Shown here piece after piece: positions 6,945-15,836 of a stretch of 37,364 nucleotides of DNA. The translations under genes were made by a program, and so were the position numbers. How positions within the stretch are numbered: the stretch's first letter is position 1; each line of letters starts with the position of its first letter. Below the pieces are notes generated by a model. That model saw only the letters and a program-made list of their open reading frames with translations. It was not told the DNA's origin and searched no databases. The DNA is from an uncultured Bacteroidia bacterium (lineage in GTDB: Bacteria > Bacteroidota > Bacteroidia > Bacteroidales > Prolixibacteraceae). The DNA is taken from positions 1-37,364 of the forward strand of contig CAINVV010000172.1 in NCBI GenBank assembly GCA_903854235.1, given 5' to 3'.

Positions 6945-8210
6945 TTATTTATCCAGGGCAAAGCTGGTTCCAATTCTTACCCCCAGGTGTTTTTGCATTT
7001 TAACCTCCTCCGGCAGGAATCCTGCCGTTTTGTAGGTCAAACCCAGGTCGATGGAAATTCCTTTTTGTTGCAGGCTGGGTTTCGTTACAAAAAAATACCT
7101 GCCAACCCATTCCACCGCTCCGCCAAATCGTGATTCACTGTCGTTGAAACCCAGGTTGACAGGTTGATTCCAAAGATGAAGGCTGAGGGAGGAGACAAAC
7201 CGATCCGAGAGGGGATAATTTTTCAATCCGATTCCTCCCGCCAGGAAGGAATGGTCCCGGTTTTCAAACTCCCTGACATAAGCTTCGATCAACCATTTAT
7301 TCTTGTATACAACCCACAGGTTTTCATCCGTAAAATCGCCATAGGGTCCCATGGCATGTCCCATTCCAAAATTGATACGAAGATTATTGGACAATCGAAT
7401 GTTTGAAATGCCAAATACATTCAGATTCAGGAGATTTAATAGTGATCGGTAACCCAATTTTTTGACATAACTCACCTCTTCGGGAGTCAGATCGGCATAG
7501 CGGGTATAGCGCTGAAAGGTCATCGCCGGCCGGAAAAGATGCCTGGCAATGCCGTACACGTCATTGCCAACAATGTCGCGGTCCAGCTCATTGGGCTCTT
7601 CCGTTTTATCAACATCGTATTTGATGAACCCGATCAGGTAATATTGCAGCATCATTGCTTTCCGCATCAGGTATTCGACCATCAGATCGTTGAATTTTAC
7701 CTTTTCAAAGGCAAATAGGGTCTCCTCCCGGTGGGTCAGCATGTAGTCGGATTCCAGTCCGGAGGTATACAAACGTGCAAAATCTGGAAAGTCGGTATCG
7801 CGCAATCGTTTCAGGGAGTTGTCCGTCACTCCTTCGATGTAGCCACCCCGACGCGACATAAAGAAAGGTTGGGAAACGGAACCAATATTCCTGGAGACCA
7901 GCACCGACCGGTGTCCCTCTTCGTGCGTCAAGGGAATAAAAATGGCAAAACTGGCCACAGCCTGAATAAGGTAATTTAGGCGGGGAGAAAAATAATTGCC
8001 CATCTGGCGCGAGTAGAGCCGATAGCCACTCAGAAAATCTTCATCGAATTGCCTCATTGTAAAGAGACGGGCCGGGGAGTCCTGAAGGATGAAGGAGTAA
8101 ATGGATTTGTTGCTGACAGAAAAATGTTGGATGGAGTCTTTGTCTTCTCCCTTCAAATCGGAAAAGACAAAGATGAACAGACAAATCAGGTACAACCATT
8201 TACTTTTCAT
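6945..8210 (-). CDS. Exported protein of unknown family with an HEEGH metalloprotease-like motif
   Basis: I do not recognise the family. From the ATG at 8210 the product has 421 residues with a signal peptide of about 20 (KWLYLICLFIFVFS). A hydrophobic helix (LIQAVASFAIFIPL, about 81-94) runs straight into HEEGH at 96-100, an HExxH zinc-binding pattern. A second helix around 145-165 contains SGLESDY, with Glu153 a possible third ligand. The C-terminal 150 residues alternate polar and hydrophobic positions and end in strand-like LGVRIGTSFALDK, as in outer-membrane barrels. A peptidase-like, membrane-linked head on a barrel-like tail is my inference. The longer start at 8249 would put 13 charged residues before the signal peptide. 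Confidence 0.8.
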   Translation of the reverse strand: MKSKWLYLICLFIFVFSDLKGEDKDSIQHFSVSNKSIYSFILQDSPARLFTMRQFDEDFLSGYRLYSRQMGNYFSPRLNYLIQAVASFAIFIPLTHEEGHRSVLVSRNIGSVSQPFFMSRRGGYIEGVTDNSLKRLRDTDFPDFARLYTSGLESDYMLTHREETLFAFEKVKFNDLMVEYLMRKAMMLQYYLIGFIKYDVDKTEEPNELDRDIVGNDVYGIARHLFRPAMTFQRYTRYADLTPEEVSYVKKLGYRSLLNLLNLNVFGISNIRLSNNLRINFGMGHAMGPYGDFTDENLWVVYKNKWLIEAYVREFENRDHSFLAGGIGLKNYPLSDRFVSSLSLHLWNQPVNLGFNDSESRFGGAVEWVGRYFFVTKPSLQQKGISIDLGLTYKTAGFLPEEVKMQKHLGVRIGTSFALDK

Positions 8211-8300
8211 GCGTATTCGGTTCGGCGAAATTTTTGACCGGTGGTTCAACCCCTGACCGATACAGCAACATAGACGGAATAATCAGGAATTCTGCCGGGT

Positions 8301-8308
8301 CAAAGGTA
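8301..8308 (-). promoter_or_regulatory. Candidate -7 element for the HEEGH protein gene
   Basis: On the minus strand this reads TACCTTTG, an exact TAnnTTTG match. The start codon is about 90 bases downstream. No clear -33 TTG is seen at the expected distance. Confidence 0.4.
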
Positions 8309-8332
8309 CGGAGAAAGTGGAAAAGAATTCTG

Positions 8333-8355
8333 AATTTTCGATTTTCGATTTTTGG
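8333..8355. repeat. TTTTCGAT-type low-complexity repeat, copy 2
   Basis: AATTTTCGATTTTCGATTTT-type sequence closely matches the tract at 6827-6849. It is intergenic and has no coding potential. Confidence 0.4.
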
Positions 8356-8568
8356 GGACCCGGCTGGGGATTTGTACGTCGAAGGCGAGGATGAGTCGTA
8401 CCCAGTTCTCAACATTCAGATTTCACCTTTCCGTCCGATCCCATCCAATCTCTGTTTCCCAAATTTCTAAGCGAACGGCGTTCCCAGACAATTGTTTCTT
8501 CTACCTCAATTTCGCCGCGCTGTGGCTGGCATTTCAGCACCAACTTCATGGTATTCAAAAAATAGGCA

Positions 8569-8588
8569 AGACGTTGCATGCAACGTCT
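8569..8588. repeat. 20-bp perfect palindrome (REP/MITE-like)
   Basis: AGACGTTGCATGCAACGTCT equals its own reverse complement and is followed by CTAC. It resembles short dispersed palindromic repeats of the GTAGAGACGTTGCATGC type reported in several phyla. It lies in a repeat-rich intergenic region with no adjacent transposase. Confidence 0.6.
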
Positions 8589-8633
8589 CTACTGTCGCCA
8601 CTCTCAACTCTCGGTTCTTCACTCTTCCCCAAG

Positions 8634-8672
8634 TCCCCCAGTCCTATAGTCTTCTGAGTCTTTCTAGTCTAA
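8634..8672 (-). repeat. Octamer repeat array (GACTNNNN) at the DUF3078 stop codon
   Basis: On the plus strand the units are TCCCCCAG, TCCTATAG, TCTTCTGAG, TCTTTCTAG and then TCTA, which contains the reversed TAG stop of the DUF3078 gene. Read in sense for that gene, GACT units of 8-9 bases follow directly after the stop codon, as at the SRPBCC gene. Confidence 0.65.
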
Positions 8673-10633
8673 AATTTATAGTTGAATCCTATCGTCAGCA
8701 GCTCCTTGAACTGCCACTTGGCTTGCTGCGCAACCTGTTGTCCATTCGCATCCGTGATGGGAAATTTGACGTTGTAGTCGTAGATTAGTTGGGTCATGAT
8801 TCTGGAATTGATGTGCTGCGTTACCTGCAAGACAAGCGACTGCTCCCAGTCGACATTGAATTTCTGGAAAGTGTACCTGTAATTGTTAAAGATCTCAGCC
8901 CTCGTGTCGTAGATGATATTTTCCAAAATTGGGTAATGCCAGTTCACCTTGACAATGGCACCAGGTTCCCACAGGCTTTTTTTTCCACGCTCCAGTCCGA
9001 AATTTACTGGATTGATCAGCACCGTGTCCTTCACGAAGGTCGATTTTGAGGTCAGCGGTGAAAGGAACAGGGAGAAATTCTTATTGGGTTTGTAATCCAT
9101 ACCAAGTGAAAAGGTCAGGTAGCCCGGTGCCATGAAGGCGGAGATGGGTTTCGACTTGTCGGGGTACATGTATCCCCGGGCCATCTGGGTACGAAAATTG
9201 GTTTCCAGGGAATAATACCATTTTTTGTAAGCAGACAGTCCGGCCCTGGACTGGATCTCAAACTTGTCGTCGTTCTTTTCGAGCCCTTTCGTCTGGGAGG
9301 AGAAGATACCCAGTCTGAATTCGGCCAGATTCTCCCATTTGAAATTTTTCCGGCTGTAATTAACCGTATATTTTTCGATCAACAACAATGACATGGAACT
9401 CTCTCCTCCTTTGGCCCAGTTGGTTAATGAAGTCTGGGTGAATCCCACGGTACCGATACCAAACAGTTTCCAGGGTAAGGGGTCGATCTGGCGCAAATTG
9501 ACCTTATGCAAATTTCCATCCGGTTTCTTGGCGTGAAAAGTGATCTCCCGCTTCTGGGATTCCGTAAAACGCTGAAATTTTACTCCATCATCGATCACCA
9601 TTTTAAGTTCTCCCTTTCCATTGTTGTATAGAACAACGCTCAGGGAATCGTTCTGCTCATTCTTGAGGTAGATTCGCATCGGAGTCATCGGCTGGTTGGC
9701 GGTCCATACCTTCGACCTGGCTCCAGTCAGATTGGAAACTGTGATCAGGGACGAATCGGCGGCAGCCCTGTCCGACAAGAACCTTAGCGCCACCCGGATG
9801 GAGTCGTTTACCTTCCGAACCTCAGTTTCGTTGAAGGCATTGAGGAGTTCCCGGTTTTTGGCCGAGAGCAGGCTCCTCTTTTTTGAGGCCGCTTCCGCGG
9901 AAAGCTGTAAGATGTAATTTTGGCGGTAGGATTGTAAGAGCGAATCCCGTTTAAAAAACAGGATCGAATCGTTGTACGATTGTCTGGTATCCTTGAATAG
10001 TCTGACTCTCAGCGTATCGACTTCAGCTCCAGTCACATTGGCCGGTAATATGATGCTGGCCCAACCCTTGTTGAATCGGTTTTTAAATGCAACAGGAAGA
10101 ACTTTGTCCATTTCTGCTACCATTTTCTGAGGATCACCCTGGGGGATCAGCACGACTTTCGATAAACCCATTGACAGCCAGGCATCCGGCACTACGACCA
10201 GATTGCCACTCACACTGTCGGCAACAAATTTTCTGCGGATCTCCACCAGGCGGTCGAGTTCATCGGAAGTGACATAACCCGGTACCAGTTTCTTGTTGGG
10301 TATATTCTCGGCCTTACGGTTAAAAATAGCGGGGATGGAATCCGATTTAAGCAGCCGGTTGATATTGACAACTACCGTATCGATCGGTTCATTTTCTGTG
10401 TAATCAATCACTCCCCTGACCGATTTCTGAAAGGAGCCGTTGGTCAAAAACCATTCGCCAGAACCATTGAAAACCTTCTTTACAAAAGTGAGACTCCAGT
10501 TGAGGGAATCTTTTTGGAGCGCATTTGCAGATCTCTTGTTTTTTCCGGCGGCAAACCCGATACCGGAGGCTGATGGGTGCAAAACGCACATCAAACTGAA
10601 TATCAGTAATCCTAAATATTTATTGTATGTCAT
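8669..10633 (-). CDS. DUF3078 outer-membrane protein with long N-terminal region
   Basis: The C-terminal 260 residues match the Bacteroidota DUF3078 family, with its hallmark QTSLTNWAKGGESSMSLLL and many aromatic-ending strands finishing in GFNYKF, as in outer-membrane beta-barrels. From the ATG at 10633 the protein has 654 residues, starting with a signal peptide (YLGLLIFSLMCVLHPSASG). The 370 residues between signal and barrel are polar, with a likely coiled region around 240-300 (RDSLLQSYRQNYILQLSAEA). They are longer than I expect for the family. The biological role is unknown. The start at 10714 is rejected because it puts 27 non-signal residues before the hydrophobic core. Confidence 0.88.
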   Translation of the reverse strand: MTYNKYLGLLIFSLMCVLHPSASGIGFAAGKNKRSANALQKDSLNWSLTFVKKVFNGSGEWFLTNGSFQKSVRGVIDYTENEPIDTVVVNINRLLKSDSIPAIFNRKAENIPNKKLVPGYVTSDELDRLVEIRRKFVADSVSGNLVVVPDAWLSMGLSKVVLIPQGDPQKMVAEMDKVLPVAFKNRFNKGWASIILPANVTGAEVDTLRVRLFKDTRQSYNDSILFFKRDSLLQSYRQNYILQLSAEAASKKRSLLSAKNRELLNAFNETEVRKVNDSIRVALRFLSDRAAADSSLITVSNLTGARSKVWTANQPMTPMRIYLKNEQNDSLSVVLYNNGKGELKMVIDDGVKFQRFTESQKREITFHAKKPDGNLHKVNLRQIDPLPWKLFGIGTVGFTQTSLTNWAKGGESSMSLLLIEKYTVNYSRKNFKWENLAEFRLGIFSSQTKGLEKNDDKFEIQSRAGLSAYKKWYYSLETNFRTQMARGYMYPDKSKPISAFMAPGYLTFSLGMDYKPNKNFSLFLSPLTSKSTFVKDTVLINPVNFGLERGKKSLWEPGAIVKVNWHYPILENIIYDTRAEIFNNYRYTFQKFNVDWEQSLVLQVTQHINSRIMTQLIYDYNVKFPITDANGQQVAQQAKWQFKELLTIGFNYKF

Positions 10634-10953
10634 AACCCTGTGAATAGTTGATGGAATCCGAGGTGCGAAAGATACTAAATTTATCAAAATCGGATTCTTG
10701 CCAGGAAGGACCATCCCGAAGAGATCATACAGTCAAAGAATCCTGGCCACATCAACCCTGACCAAACAAATTGAACATAAAGTGAAGTCTATACACTAAT
10801 TATAAGTAGTTTAAGCGAATTTGATTTTGGTTGATTAACCGCTCAAATTCATCCCAAAGCCGAAGCTAGAGCTCTTTCCCTAAGATAAGGATGGTAACTT
10901 TGTTACAATTATTTAACAATTCTGCCCGCCCGACATTCCGCTTTGCGGTGATT
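10634..10953. other. Intergenic region between the efflux operon end and the DUF3078 gene
   Basis: These 320 bases lie between two minus-strand units. I see small hairpins, GTAAC-TTT-GTTAC at 10892-10904 and CCGC-TTT-GCGG at 10938-10948, but neither has a T run for a minus-strand terminator. A weak -7 for the DUF3078 gene is at 10667-10674. No gene or RNA is evident. Confidence 0.5.
10667..10674 (-). promoter_or_regulatory. Weak candidate -7 element for the DUF3078 gene
   Basis: On the minus strand this reads TATCTTTC, one base from TAnnTTTG, and lies about 34 bases before the start codon. There is no supporting -33 element. Confidence 0.25.
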
Positions 10954-12072
10954 TCAGACCGTTTTTCTGTAACGCCACACGGCCAGCGAAAACATCAGCA
11001 AGCCATAACCGCAAAGGCGCAACAGTTCGCTGGTCATATCGAGCAATCCGGATCCCTTCAGGACTACGTTCCGGATGATCCGGATCAGGTAATAGATCGG
11101 ATTGATCAGGTCCATCCTTTGGGCCCAAACCGGCATACTCTCAACCGGAGTAAAGAGTCCGCTCATGATGATGAAGACGATCAGGAAGAAAAAGCTCACA
11201 AACAAAACCTGTTGCTGGGTTTCAGAAATAGCCGACACGAAGAGACCGATGCTCATGATCAGAAAGAGGTAGAGTGAGGTAAAAACATAGAGGGTGAGGA
11301 TATTTCCCCGGAAGGGCAAACCGAACACCACCTTGGCTACCAGCAATCCAAAGGTCAGGTCCAGCAGGGCAATGATCAGGAATGGCATCATCTTGCCAAT
11401 GATGAAATGGTATTTTTTGATCGGCGTCACGTTGAGCTGCTCGATGGTACCCATCTCCTTCTCCCGGACCAGGTTCAGGGAGGAGAGAAAGAGACCGATG
11501 ATGGTAACCAGGATCACCAATACGCCAGGTGCCATGTAAAATTTAAAATTTAGCTCCGGATTGTACCAATAGGCCGGTATCACATTGACCTGCTCGGGCG
11601 GAGTGAATTTGGGAACTCCCAGCATCTGTGCCCGGATTTTCTGGTTGTAGCTGGCAATGACGGTTTGCAGATAGGCATTGGAAAGTTCGGCTGCCGAACC
11701 ATTGATGGCATCCACCATTACCTGGAGGGAGGCCTGGTCGTTCCGCTTCAGATCCTGCTCAAATCCGTGCGGAAAGGTGACTACCAGATTTGCTTTCCCC
11801 TTTAGAAGCAGCTGATCCGTCTCGGTTGGCGAAAGTTGGGCCCTGGTCAGGTGAAAGAAGGAACTTGCCTCAAACTTGGCGGTAAGTCGGGTGGAGGTCT
11901 CACTTAAGTCAAAATCCACTACCGTGATGTCCACTTTTTTCAGCTCCATCGTCGCCGCGAAGACCAGAACCAGCATCTGTACCAGCGGCATGATGAAGAT
12001 GATGGGCAGCATCGATTTGTTCCGGAAGACCTGGATAAATTCTTTTTGAAGCAGGTATAATATTGTTCTCAT
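10954..12072 (-). CDS. ABC-2 type efflux permease (YbhR/YbhS-like), second subunit
   Basis: The 372-residue membrane subunit belongs to the ABC2_membrane_3 type. It has an N-terminal cytoplasmic stretch and helix (SMLPIIFIMPLVQMLVLVFA), then a large extracytoplasmic domain to about residue 175. Five or six helices follow, around the conserved cytoplasmic turn EKEMGTIEQLNVTPIKKYHF. It pairs with the preceding permease to form the channel powered by the two ATPases of the operon. The start lies seven bases after the upstream stop, so expression is coupled. It is the last gene of the seven-gene unit. Confidence 0.93.
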   Translation of the reverse strand: MRTILYLLQKEFIQVFRNKSMLPIIFIMPLVQMLVLVFAATMELKKVDITVVDFDLSETSTRLTAKFEASSFFHLTRAQLSPTETDQLLLKGKANLVVTFPHGFEQDLKRNDQASLQVMVDAINGSAAELSNAYLQTVIASYNQKIRAQMLGVPKFTPPEQVNVIPAYWYNPELNFKFYMAPGVLVILVTIIGLFLSSLNLVREKEMGTIEQLNVTPIKKYHFIIGKMMPFLIIALLDLTFGLLVAKVVFGLPFRGNILTLYVFTSLYLFLIMSIGLFVSAISETQQQVLFVSFFFLIVFIIMSGLFTPVESMPVWAQRMDLINPIYYLIRIIRNVVLKGSGLLDMTSELLRLCGYGLLMFSLAVWRYRKTV

Positions 12073-12079
12073 AAGCTCT

Positions 12080-13186
12080 TTATTCTAATCTTAATCTGAA
12101 TTTTTTGATGCTCAGAACCAGGAAAACGGTTGTCATCGCACTCAATATCAATATGTTTGGCCAAATATAAGTGAATCCGTTTCCCTTGAGCATCACCTGT
12201 TTCAAGGCATCAATGAACCACCTTGGCGGCATAAAATTGCTGAGCAGTTGCAAAGGATAGGGCATATTTTCGATTGGGAAGATGAACCCCGACAGCAGAA
12301 TTGTCGGCAACATCAGGGCAAATCCGGAGATAAACATCGCTACCTGCTGGCTGTTGGCGACCGTGGAGATCAGGATTCCAAGCGACAATGCCATGGTAAT
12401 GTAGAGGATGACCAGGAAGGCCAATACGAAAATGCTGCCACGGATGGGAACGCCAAATACGAGGTTCCCAAGGCAAACGACCACAATGGCATCGATGATG
12501 GAAAGCAGCAGATAGGGCGCAACCTTACCGAGCACGATATGGGTGGCCTTCAGTGGGGAGACCAGCAGAATCTCCATCGTACCCATCTCCTTCTCCCGTG
12601 CAATAGTGATGGAGGTCATCATGGCGGAGATCAGCATCAGAATCAAAGCCATCGTTCCGGGTACGTACATAAAGGCGCCTACCATATTTTCATTGTAGAG
12701 CATCCTCACCTCACTTTTGATCTGTACCGGAATGGTGAATCCTGCATATTTCTTTTTAGTATAATCCTGTACGATCCCATTGGTATAATTGTACAACATT
12801 TGGGCGGTATTGGGGTCAGACGCATCGGCAATAACCTGAATATTCACCTCTCCTTCACGCTCCAGTCGCTGGGCGAAATTTCTTTCAAAGATGATGACCT
12901 CCTTGACATTTCCCTTTTTAAAAATGGGATCGATCTCGTTCTCGTTCAACAGATTGGCATCCAGTCTGAAATATCCGGAGGAGAGGATTTTGTTCTTGAT
13001 CTCACGTGTCACATTGTCGTTCGAATGATCCAGAATGGCAATTCGGGCATCCTTGATCTCTGTCGTAATGACGTACCCGAACAACATCAGCTGAATGATG
13101 GGTATTCCGAACAGGATCACCATGGTTCGGCCATCCCTGAATATATGGGTGAACTCCTTTTTTACAAAACCTAGTAACTGGTTCAT
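12080..13186 (-). CDS. ABC-2 type efflux permease (YbhS/YbhR-like), first subunit
   Basis: This 368-residue ABC-2 permease has the same layout as its downstream neighbour. It begins MNQLLGFVKKEFTHIFRDGR and has a first helix around 25-45. A periplasmic domain with DASDPNTAQML follows, then the turn EKEMGTMEILLVSPLKATH and a cluster of C-terminal helices. The ATG at 13186 is preferred to 13255 because ABC-2 permeases start directly with this LxxxKKEFTHIFRD segment, and the longer form would overlap the ATPase gene. The two permeases are related but distinct, as in the YbhS/YbhR pair, and probably form a heterodimer. Confidence 0.93.
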   Translation of the reverse strand: MNQLLGFVKKEFTHIFRDGRTMVILFGIPIIQLMLFGYVITTEIKDARIAILDHSNDNVTREIKNKILSSGYFRLDANLLNENEIDPIFKKGNVKEVIIFERNFAQRLEREGEVNIQVIADASDPNTAQMLYNYTNGIVQDYTKKKYAGFTIPVQIKSEVRMLYNENMVGAFMYVPGTMALILMLISAMMTSITIAREKEMGTMEILLVSPLKATHIVLGKVAPYLLLSIIDAIVVVCLGNLVFGVPIRGSIFVLAFLVILYITMALSLGILISTVANSQQVAMFISGFALMLPTILLSGFIFPIENMPYPLQLLSNFMPPRWFIDALKQVMLKGNGFTYIWPNILILSAMTTVFLVLSIKKFRLRLE

Positions 13187-13235
13187 AATGAATTTTATAA
13201 CATTTAATCTTTTTACAGGGAAGTACTTAGAGTAC

Positions 13236-13985
13236 TCATTCCTTGTTTCTCGCAATCTTCAAAAACACGCCATCCATGCTGTCAGTCTTGTAATAGGATT
13301 TAAGGGCGGCAGGGGTATCCAGCGCTACAATCTTACCTTCCGACATGATGGCTACCCTGTTGCAATATTCTGCTTCGTCCATGTAGTGGGTGGTCACGAA
13401 AATGGTGACCCCCTGATGGGCGACTTCGTAGATCAGATCCCAGAAAGTCCTTCGGGTAAGCGGATCGACTCCTCCGGATGGTTCATCCAGAAAAACCACG
13501 GCCGGGTTATGGAACAGGGCGAGCGAGAAGGCCAGCTTCTGTTTCCAGCCCAGGGGCAGTCCGCCAACGAGCTTATCACGGCTCTCTTCCAGCTTCAGCT
13601 TGAGGAGCAACTCATCTGTTTTTCGGATCCTCTCCTTGCGGGGAATGCCATAGATGCCTGCATAGAGCCTGAAATTTTCGTATACGGTGAGGTCTTCATA
13701 CAAGGAAAATTTCTGCGACATGTAGCCAATGTTGCGCTTGATGGCCTCGCGCTCGTGGTAACCATCGAAACCGGCCACCTGCAAAGCACCTGAAGTTGGT
13801 TCAAGCAGTCCGCACAACATCCGGATGGCCGTCGTTTTACCAGCCCCGTTGGCACCCAGGAAGCCAAAGATCTCCCCCTTGTTTACCTCAAACGTCAGGT
13901 GATCGACAGCTACGAAGCTGCCGAATTTTTTAACCAGATCCTTCACCTGGATAATGGGACCGATATCTGATTTAATTTCCTTCAT
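13236..13985 (-). CDS. ABC transporter ATPase with degenerate signature (second YbhF-like half)
   Basis: This 249-residue ATP-binding subunit has Walker A GANGAGKT at 44-51, a Q-loop region YMSQKFSLYEDLT at 88-100 and Walker B VVFLDEP at 163-169 with GGVDP after it. The signature motif is LPLGWKQK at 143-150 instead of LSGGQ. I recall the same LPxGWxQ form in one half of YbhF-like proteins. With the preceding ATPase it would form an asymmetric heterodimer. The gene starts 14 bases inside the upstream ATPase gene, so translation is probably coupled. Confidence 0.94.
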   Translation of the reverse strand: MKEIKSDIGPIIQVKDLVKKFGSFVAVDHLTFEVNKGEIFGFLGANGAGKTTAIRMLCGLLEPTSGALQVAGFDGYHEREAIKRNIGYMSQKFSLYEDLTVYENFRLYAGIYGIPRKERIRKTDELLLKLKLEESRDKLVGGLPLGWKQKLAFSLALFHNPAVVFLDEPSGGVDPLTRRTFWDLIYEVAHQGVTIFVTTHYMDEAEYCNRVAIMSEGKIVALDTPAALKSYYKTDSMDGVFLKIARNKE

Positions 13986-14892
13986 TTTGCATTAATTCCA
14001 TGAAAACATCTTCAATACTGGGTTCGATTTTCCCTACGCTGATTCCCTGATGCCCTTTTTGGTTCAGGTACTCTTTTACAGTGGTTTCATCGATATTTTG
14101 CTGTACTGTGGTAATGTGAATGGATTCCCCAAAGGAAAAAACGGAATCGATTCCCGAAAGTTCTTTCAGTAAACCGACACACTCAAATCGTTGCGCAGTA
14201 GTTTCCACCTTCACCCCATACAGTTTTTTAGAAAAACTTGCCGTGATGTTTTTGGGCGTATCGATAGACAAGATAGAGCCGTTTTGAAAAAGGGCCACCC
14301 TATCGCACAGATTGGCTTCATCCATGTACGGAGTTGAAACCAAGATGGTGATTCCCATATGGCGGAGGTTGTTCAGCATCTCCCAGAACTCTTTTCTTGA
14401 GACTGCATCCACTCCGGTGGTGGGTTCATCGAGGATCAAAACTTTTGGTGCGTGGATCAGTGCACAGGAGAGAGCCAGTTTCTGCTTCATCCCTCCCGAG
14501 AGCTTCCCGGCAAGCCTGTTTTTAAAGGGTTCAATCTGGACGTAAATGTCTTTGATGAGGTGGTAATTTTCTTCGATGGTTCCGCCAAAAACGGTGGCAA
14601 AAAATTGCAGATTCTCCTCTACCGTGAGGTCCTGGTAGAGAGAAAATCGCCCCGGCATATAGCCAACCATGGTGCGGATTTTTCGAAAGTCTGCGACTAC
14701 ATCCAATCCGTCGAGCGAAGCAAGACCCTGATCCGGCAAGAGTAAGGTTACCAGGATGCGCATCAGCGTTGTTTTGCCCGCACCATCCGGTCCAATCAGT
14801 CCAAAAAGCTCCCCTTTGGCTACTTCGAGAGAGATTCCCTTCAGCGCCTTCTGATTACCGTAGCTTTTTTCCAGGTTACTTACTTTGATCAT
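13972..14892 (-). CDS. ABC transporter ATPase (first YbhF-like half)
   Basis: This 306-residue ATPase starts at the ATG at 14892 (MIKVSNLEKSYGNQKALKG). Walker A is GPDGAGKT at 34-41, the Q-loop region is YMPGRFSLYQDLT at 78-90, the signature LSGGMKQK is at 131-138 and Walker B VLILDEPTTGVD is at 151-162. The C-terminal 90 residues form an accessory domain of the kind found in ABC-2 drug exporters. The longer start at 14934 would overlap the HlyD gene and add a non-family N-terminus. In E. coli YbhF the two ATPase halves are fused; here they are separate overlapping genes. Confidence 0.95.
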   Translation of the reverse strand: MIKVSNLEKSYGNQKALKGISLEVAKGELFGLIGPDGAGKTTLMRILVTLLLPDQGLASLDGLDVVADFRKIRTMVGYMPGRFSLYQDLTVEENLQFFATVFGGTIEENYHLIKDIYVQIEPFKNRLAGKLSGGMKQKLALSCALIHAPKVLILDEPTTGVDAVSRKEFWEMLNNLRHMGITILVSTPYMDEANLCDRVALFQNGSILSIDTPKNITASFSKKLYGVKVETTAQRFECVGLLKELSGIDSVFSFGESIHITTVQQNIDETTVKEYLNQKGHQGISVGKIEPSIEDVFMELMQNEGN

Positions 14893-14899
14893 CACAGGA

Positions 14900-15796
14900 T
14901 CAATCAATGAATTTAATTTCACCCGGCATTCCAATCTTCAGGAAACCATCGTTGACAACAGTAACCTTCACAGCGTAAACCAATTTGACCCGTTCGACCT
15001 TTGTCTGAATGATTTTTGGAGTAAATTCTGCTTCAGAGGAGACCCAGGCAACGGTCCCTTCCAGACTTCTGTTTTTGGTTGTGTTCTCATCGATCAGTAC
15101 TTTCACTTTCTGCCCGATCTTGAGATGGGGCAACTGATCCCCGCTGACATAAACACGCAGGTTGAGGGAGGAGACATCCGCGATGCGGCAGAGGGATTGT
15201 CCAGTAGCTACCAGTTCTCCTGCTTTCTTGTACCGCTCCAATACCATACCGTTTATGGGAGATAAGATGCGGCACCTGGTCAGCCGGTCCTGAAGCTGTG
15301 CCAGTTGCGTATTTACCACCTCCGCCTCACCGGCAAGTATCCGTTCCTGTGAGCGGGTACTGCCCAACTGCTTGTCCAACAAATCCAAATTTCCTGTCAC
15401 ATCATCCTTTTGTTTCTGGGTGGCTGCACCATCCTTCAACATATTGAGGATGCGCGCTTTATCCACTTCCATATTCTTCTTTTGCTGGGTAACAACGGCC
15501 ATCTGTGCCAAAACACTCTGATTTTTTGCCTGAATGGTTACCAACTGTGATTTCATCTGGGCAATTTGAAGCTGGATTGGGATGGTGTCTACAACGGCTA
15601 TTTCGGCTCCCTTCTTCAAGGTCATCCCTTCCTCAAAATTACAACTTAGAATTTTTCCTGTGATCTCAGAGCTGATGAGCTGATCGTCTGCTTCGAAATT
15701 TCCGAAGGCATCCGAAGCATCTTTCTGACTGTTGCAGGAGAAAAAGACCAGGCCAATGAAAAGGCCGGACAGAAGGTGAAGTTTATTTGTTCTCAT
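14900..15796 (-). CDS. HlyD-family periplasmic adaptor lipoprotein (YbhG-like)
   Basis: The 298-residue membrane fusion protein links the inner-membrane ABC exporter to the TolC-type channel. Its N-terminus is a lipoprotein signal ending FFSC with Cys21 as the lipid site. A split biotinyl-lipoyl domain follows, around 40-70 (ITGKILSCNFEEGMTLKKG) and 175-200 (LSPINGMVLERYKKAGELV). Between them is a long coiled-coil hairpin (about 80-165). The C-terminal beta-barrel part contains KIGQKVKVLIDE. It sits between the TolC and ATPase genes, with gaps of 40 and 7 bases, which fits its bridging role. Confidence 0.93.
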   Translation of the reverse strand: MRTNKLHLLSGLFIGLVFFSCNSQKDASDAFGNFEADDQLISSEITGKILSCNFEEGMTLKKGAEIAVVDTIPIQLQIAQMKSQLVTIQAKNQSVLAQMAVVTQQKKNMEVDKARILNMLKDGAATQKQKDDVTGNLDLLDKQLGSTRSQERILAGEAEVVNTQLAQLQDRLTRCRILSPINGMVLERYKKAGELVATGQSLCRIADVSSLNLRVYVSGDQLPHLKIGQKVKVLIDENTTKNRSLEGTVAWVSSEAEFTPKIIQTKVERVKLVYAVKVTVVNDGFLKIGMPGEIKFID

Positions 15797-15836
15797 GGTT
15801 TCTTGATTATCCTATTTTATGACTTATTTACTTTTT

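Larger units (their letters stand above)
8211..8668. other. Repeat-rich intergenic region
   Basis: The 458 bases between two minus-strand genes hold a -7 element for the left gene (8301-8308), a TTTTCGAT-type tract (8333-8355), a 20-base perfect palindrome (8569-8588) and an octamer array at the right end. Short frames on the plus strand look like chance ORFs. Confidence 0.6.

Noticed and set aside
8234-8788. Plus-strand ORFs in the gap before and into the DUF3078 gene
   Set aside because: They are short, overlap repeats and the antisense of the DUF3078 gene, and show no domain or signal.
10938-10948. CCGC-TTT-GCGG hairpin as terminator of the efflux operon
   Set aside because: The stem is only four base pairs and no T run follows on the minus strand.
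12248-13174. Long plus-strand ORF (308 aa) opposite the first ABC-2 permease
   Set aside because: It is antisense to a clearly recognisable membrane protein gene; its translation is rich in His, Gln, Asp and Gly with no domain, as expected for the complement of a hydrophobic reading frame.
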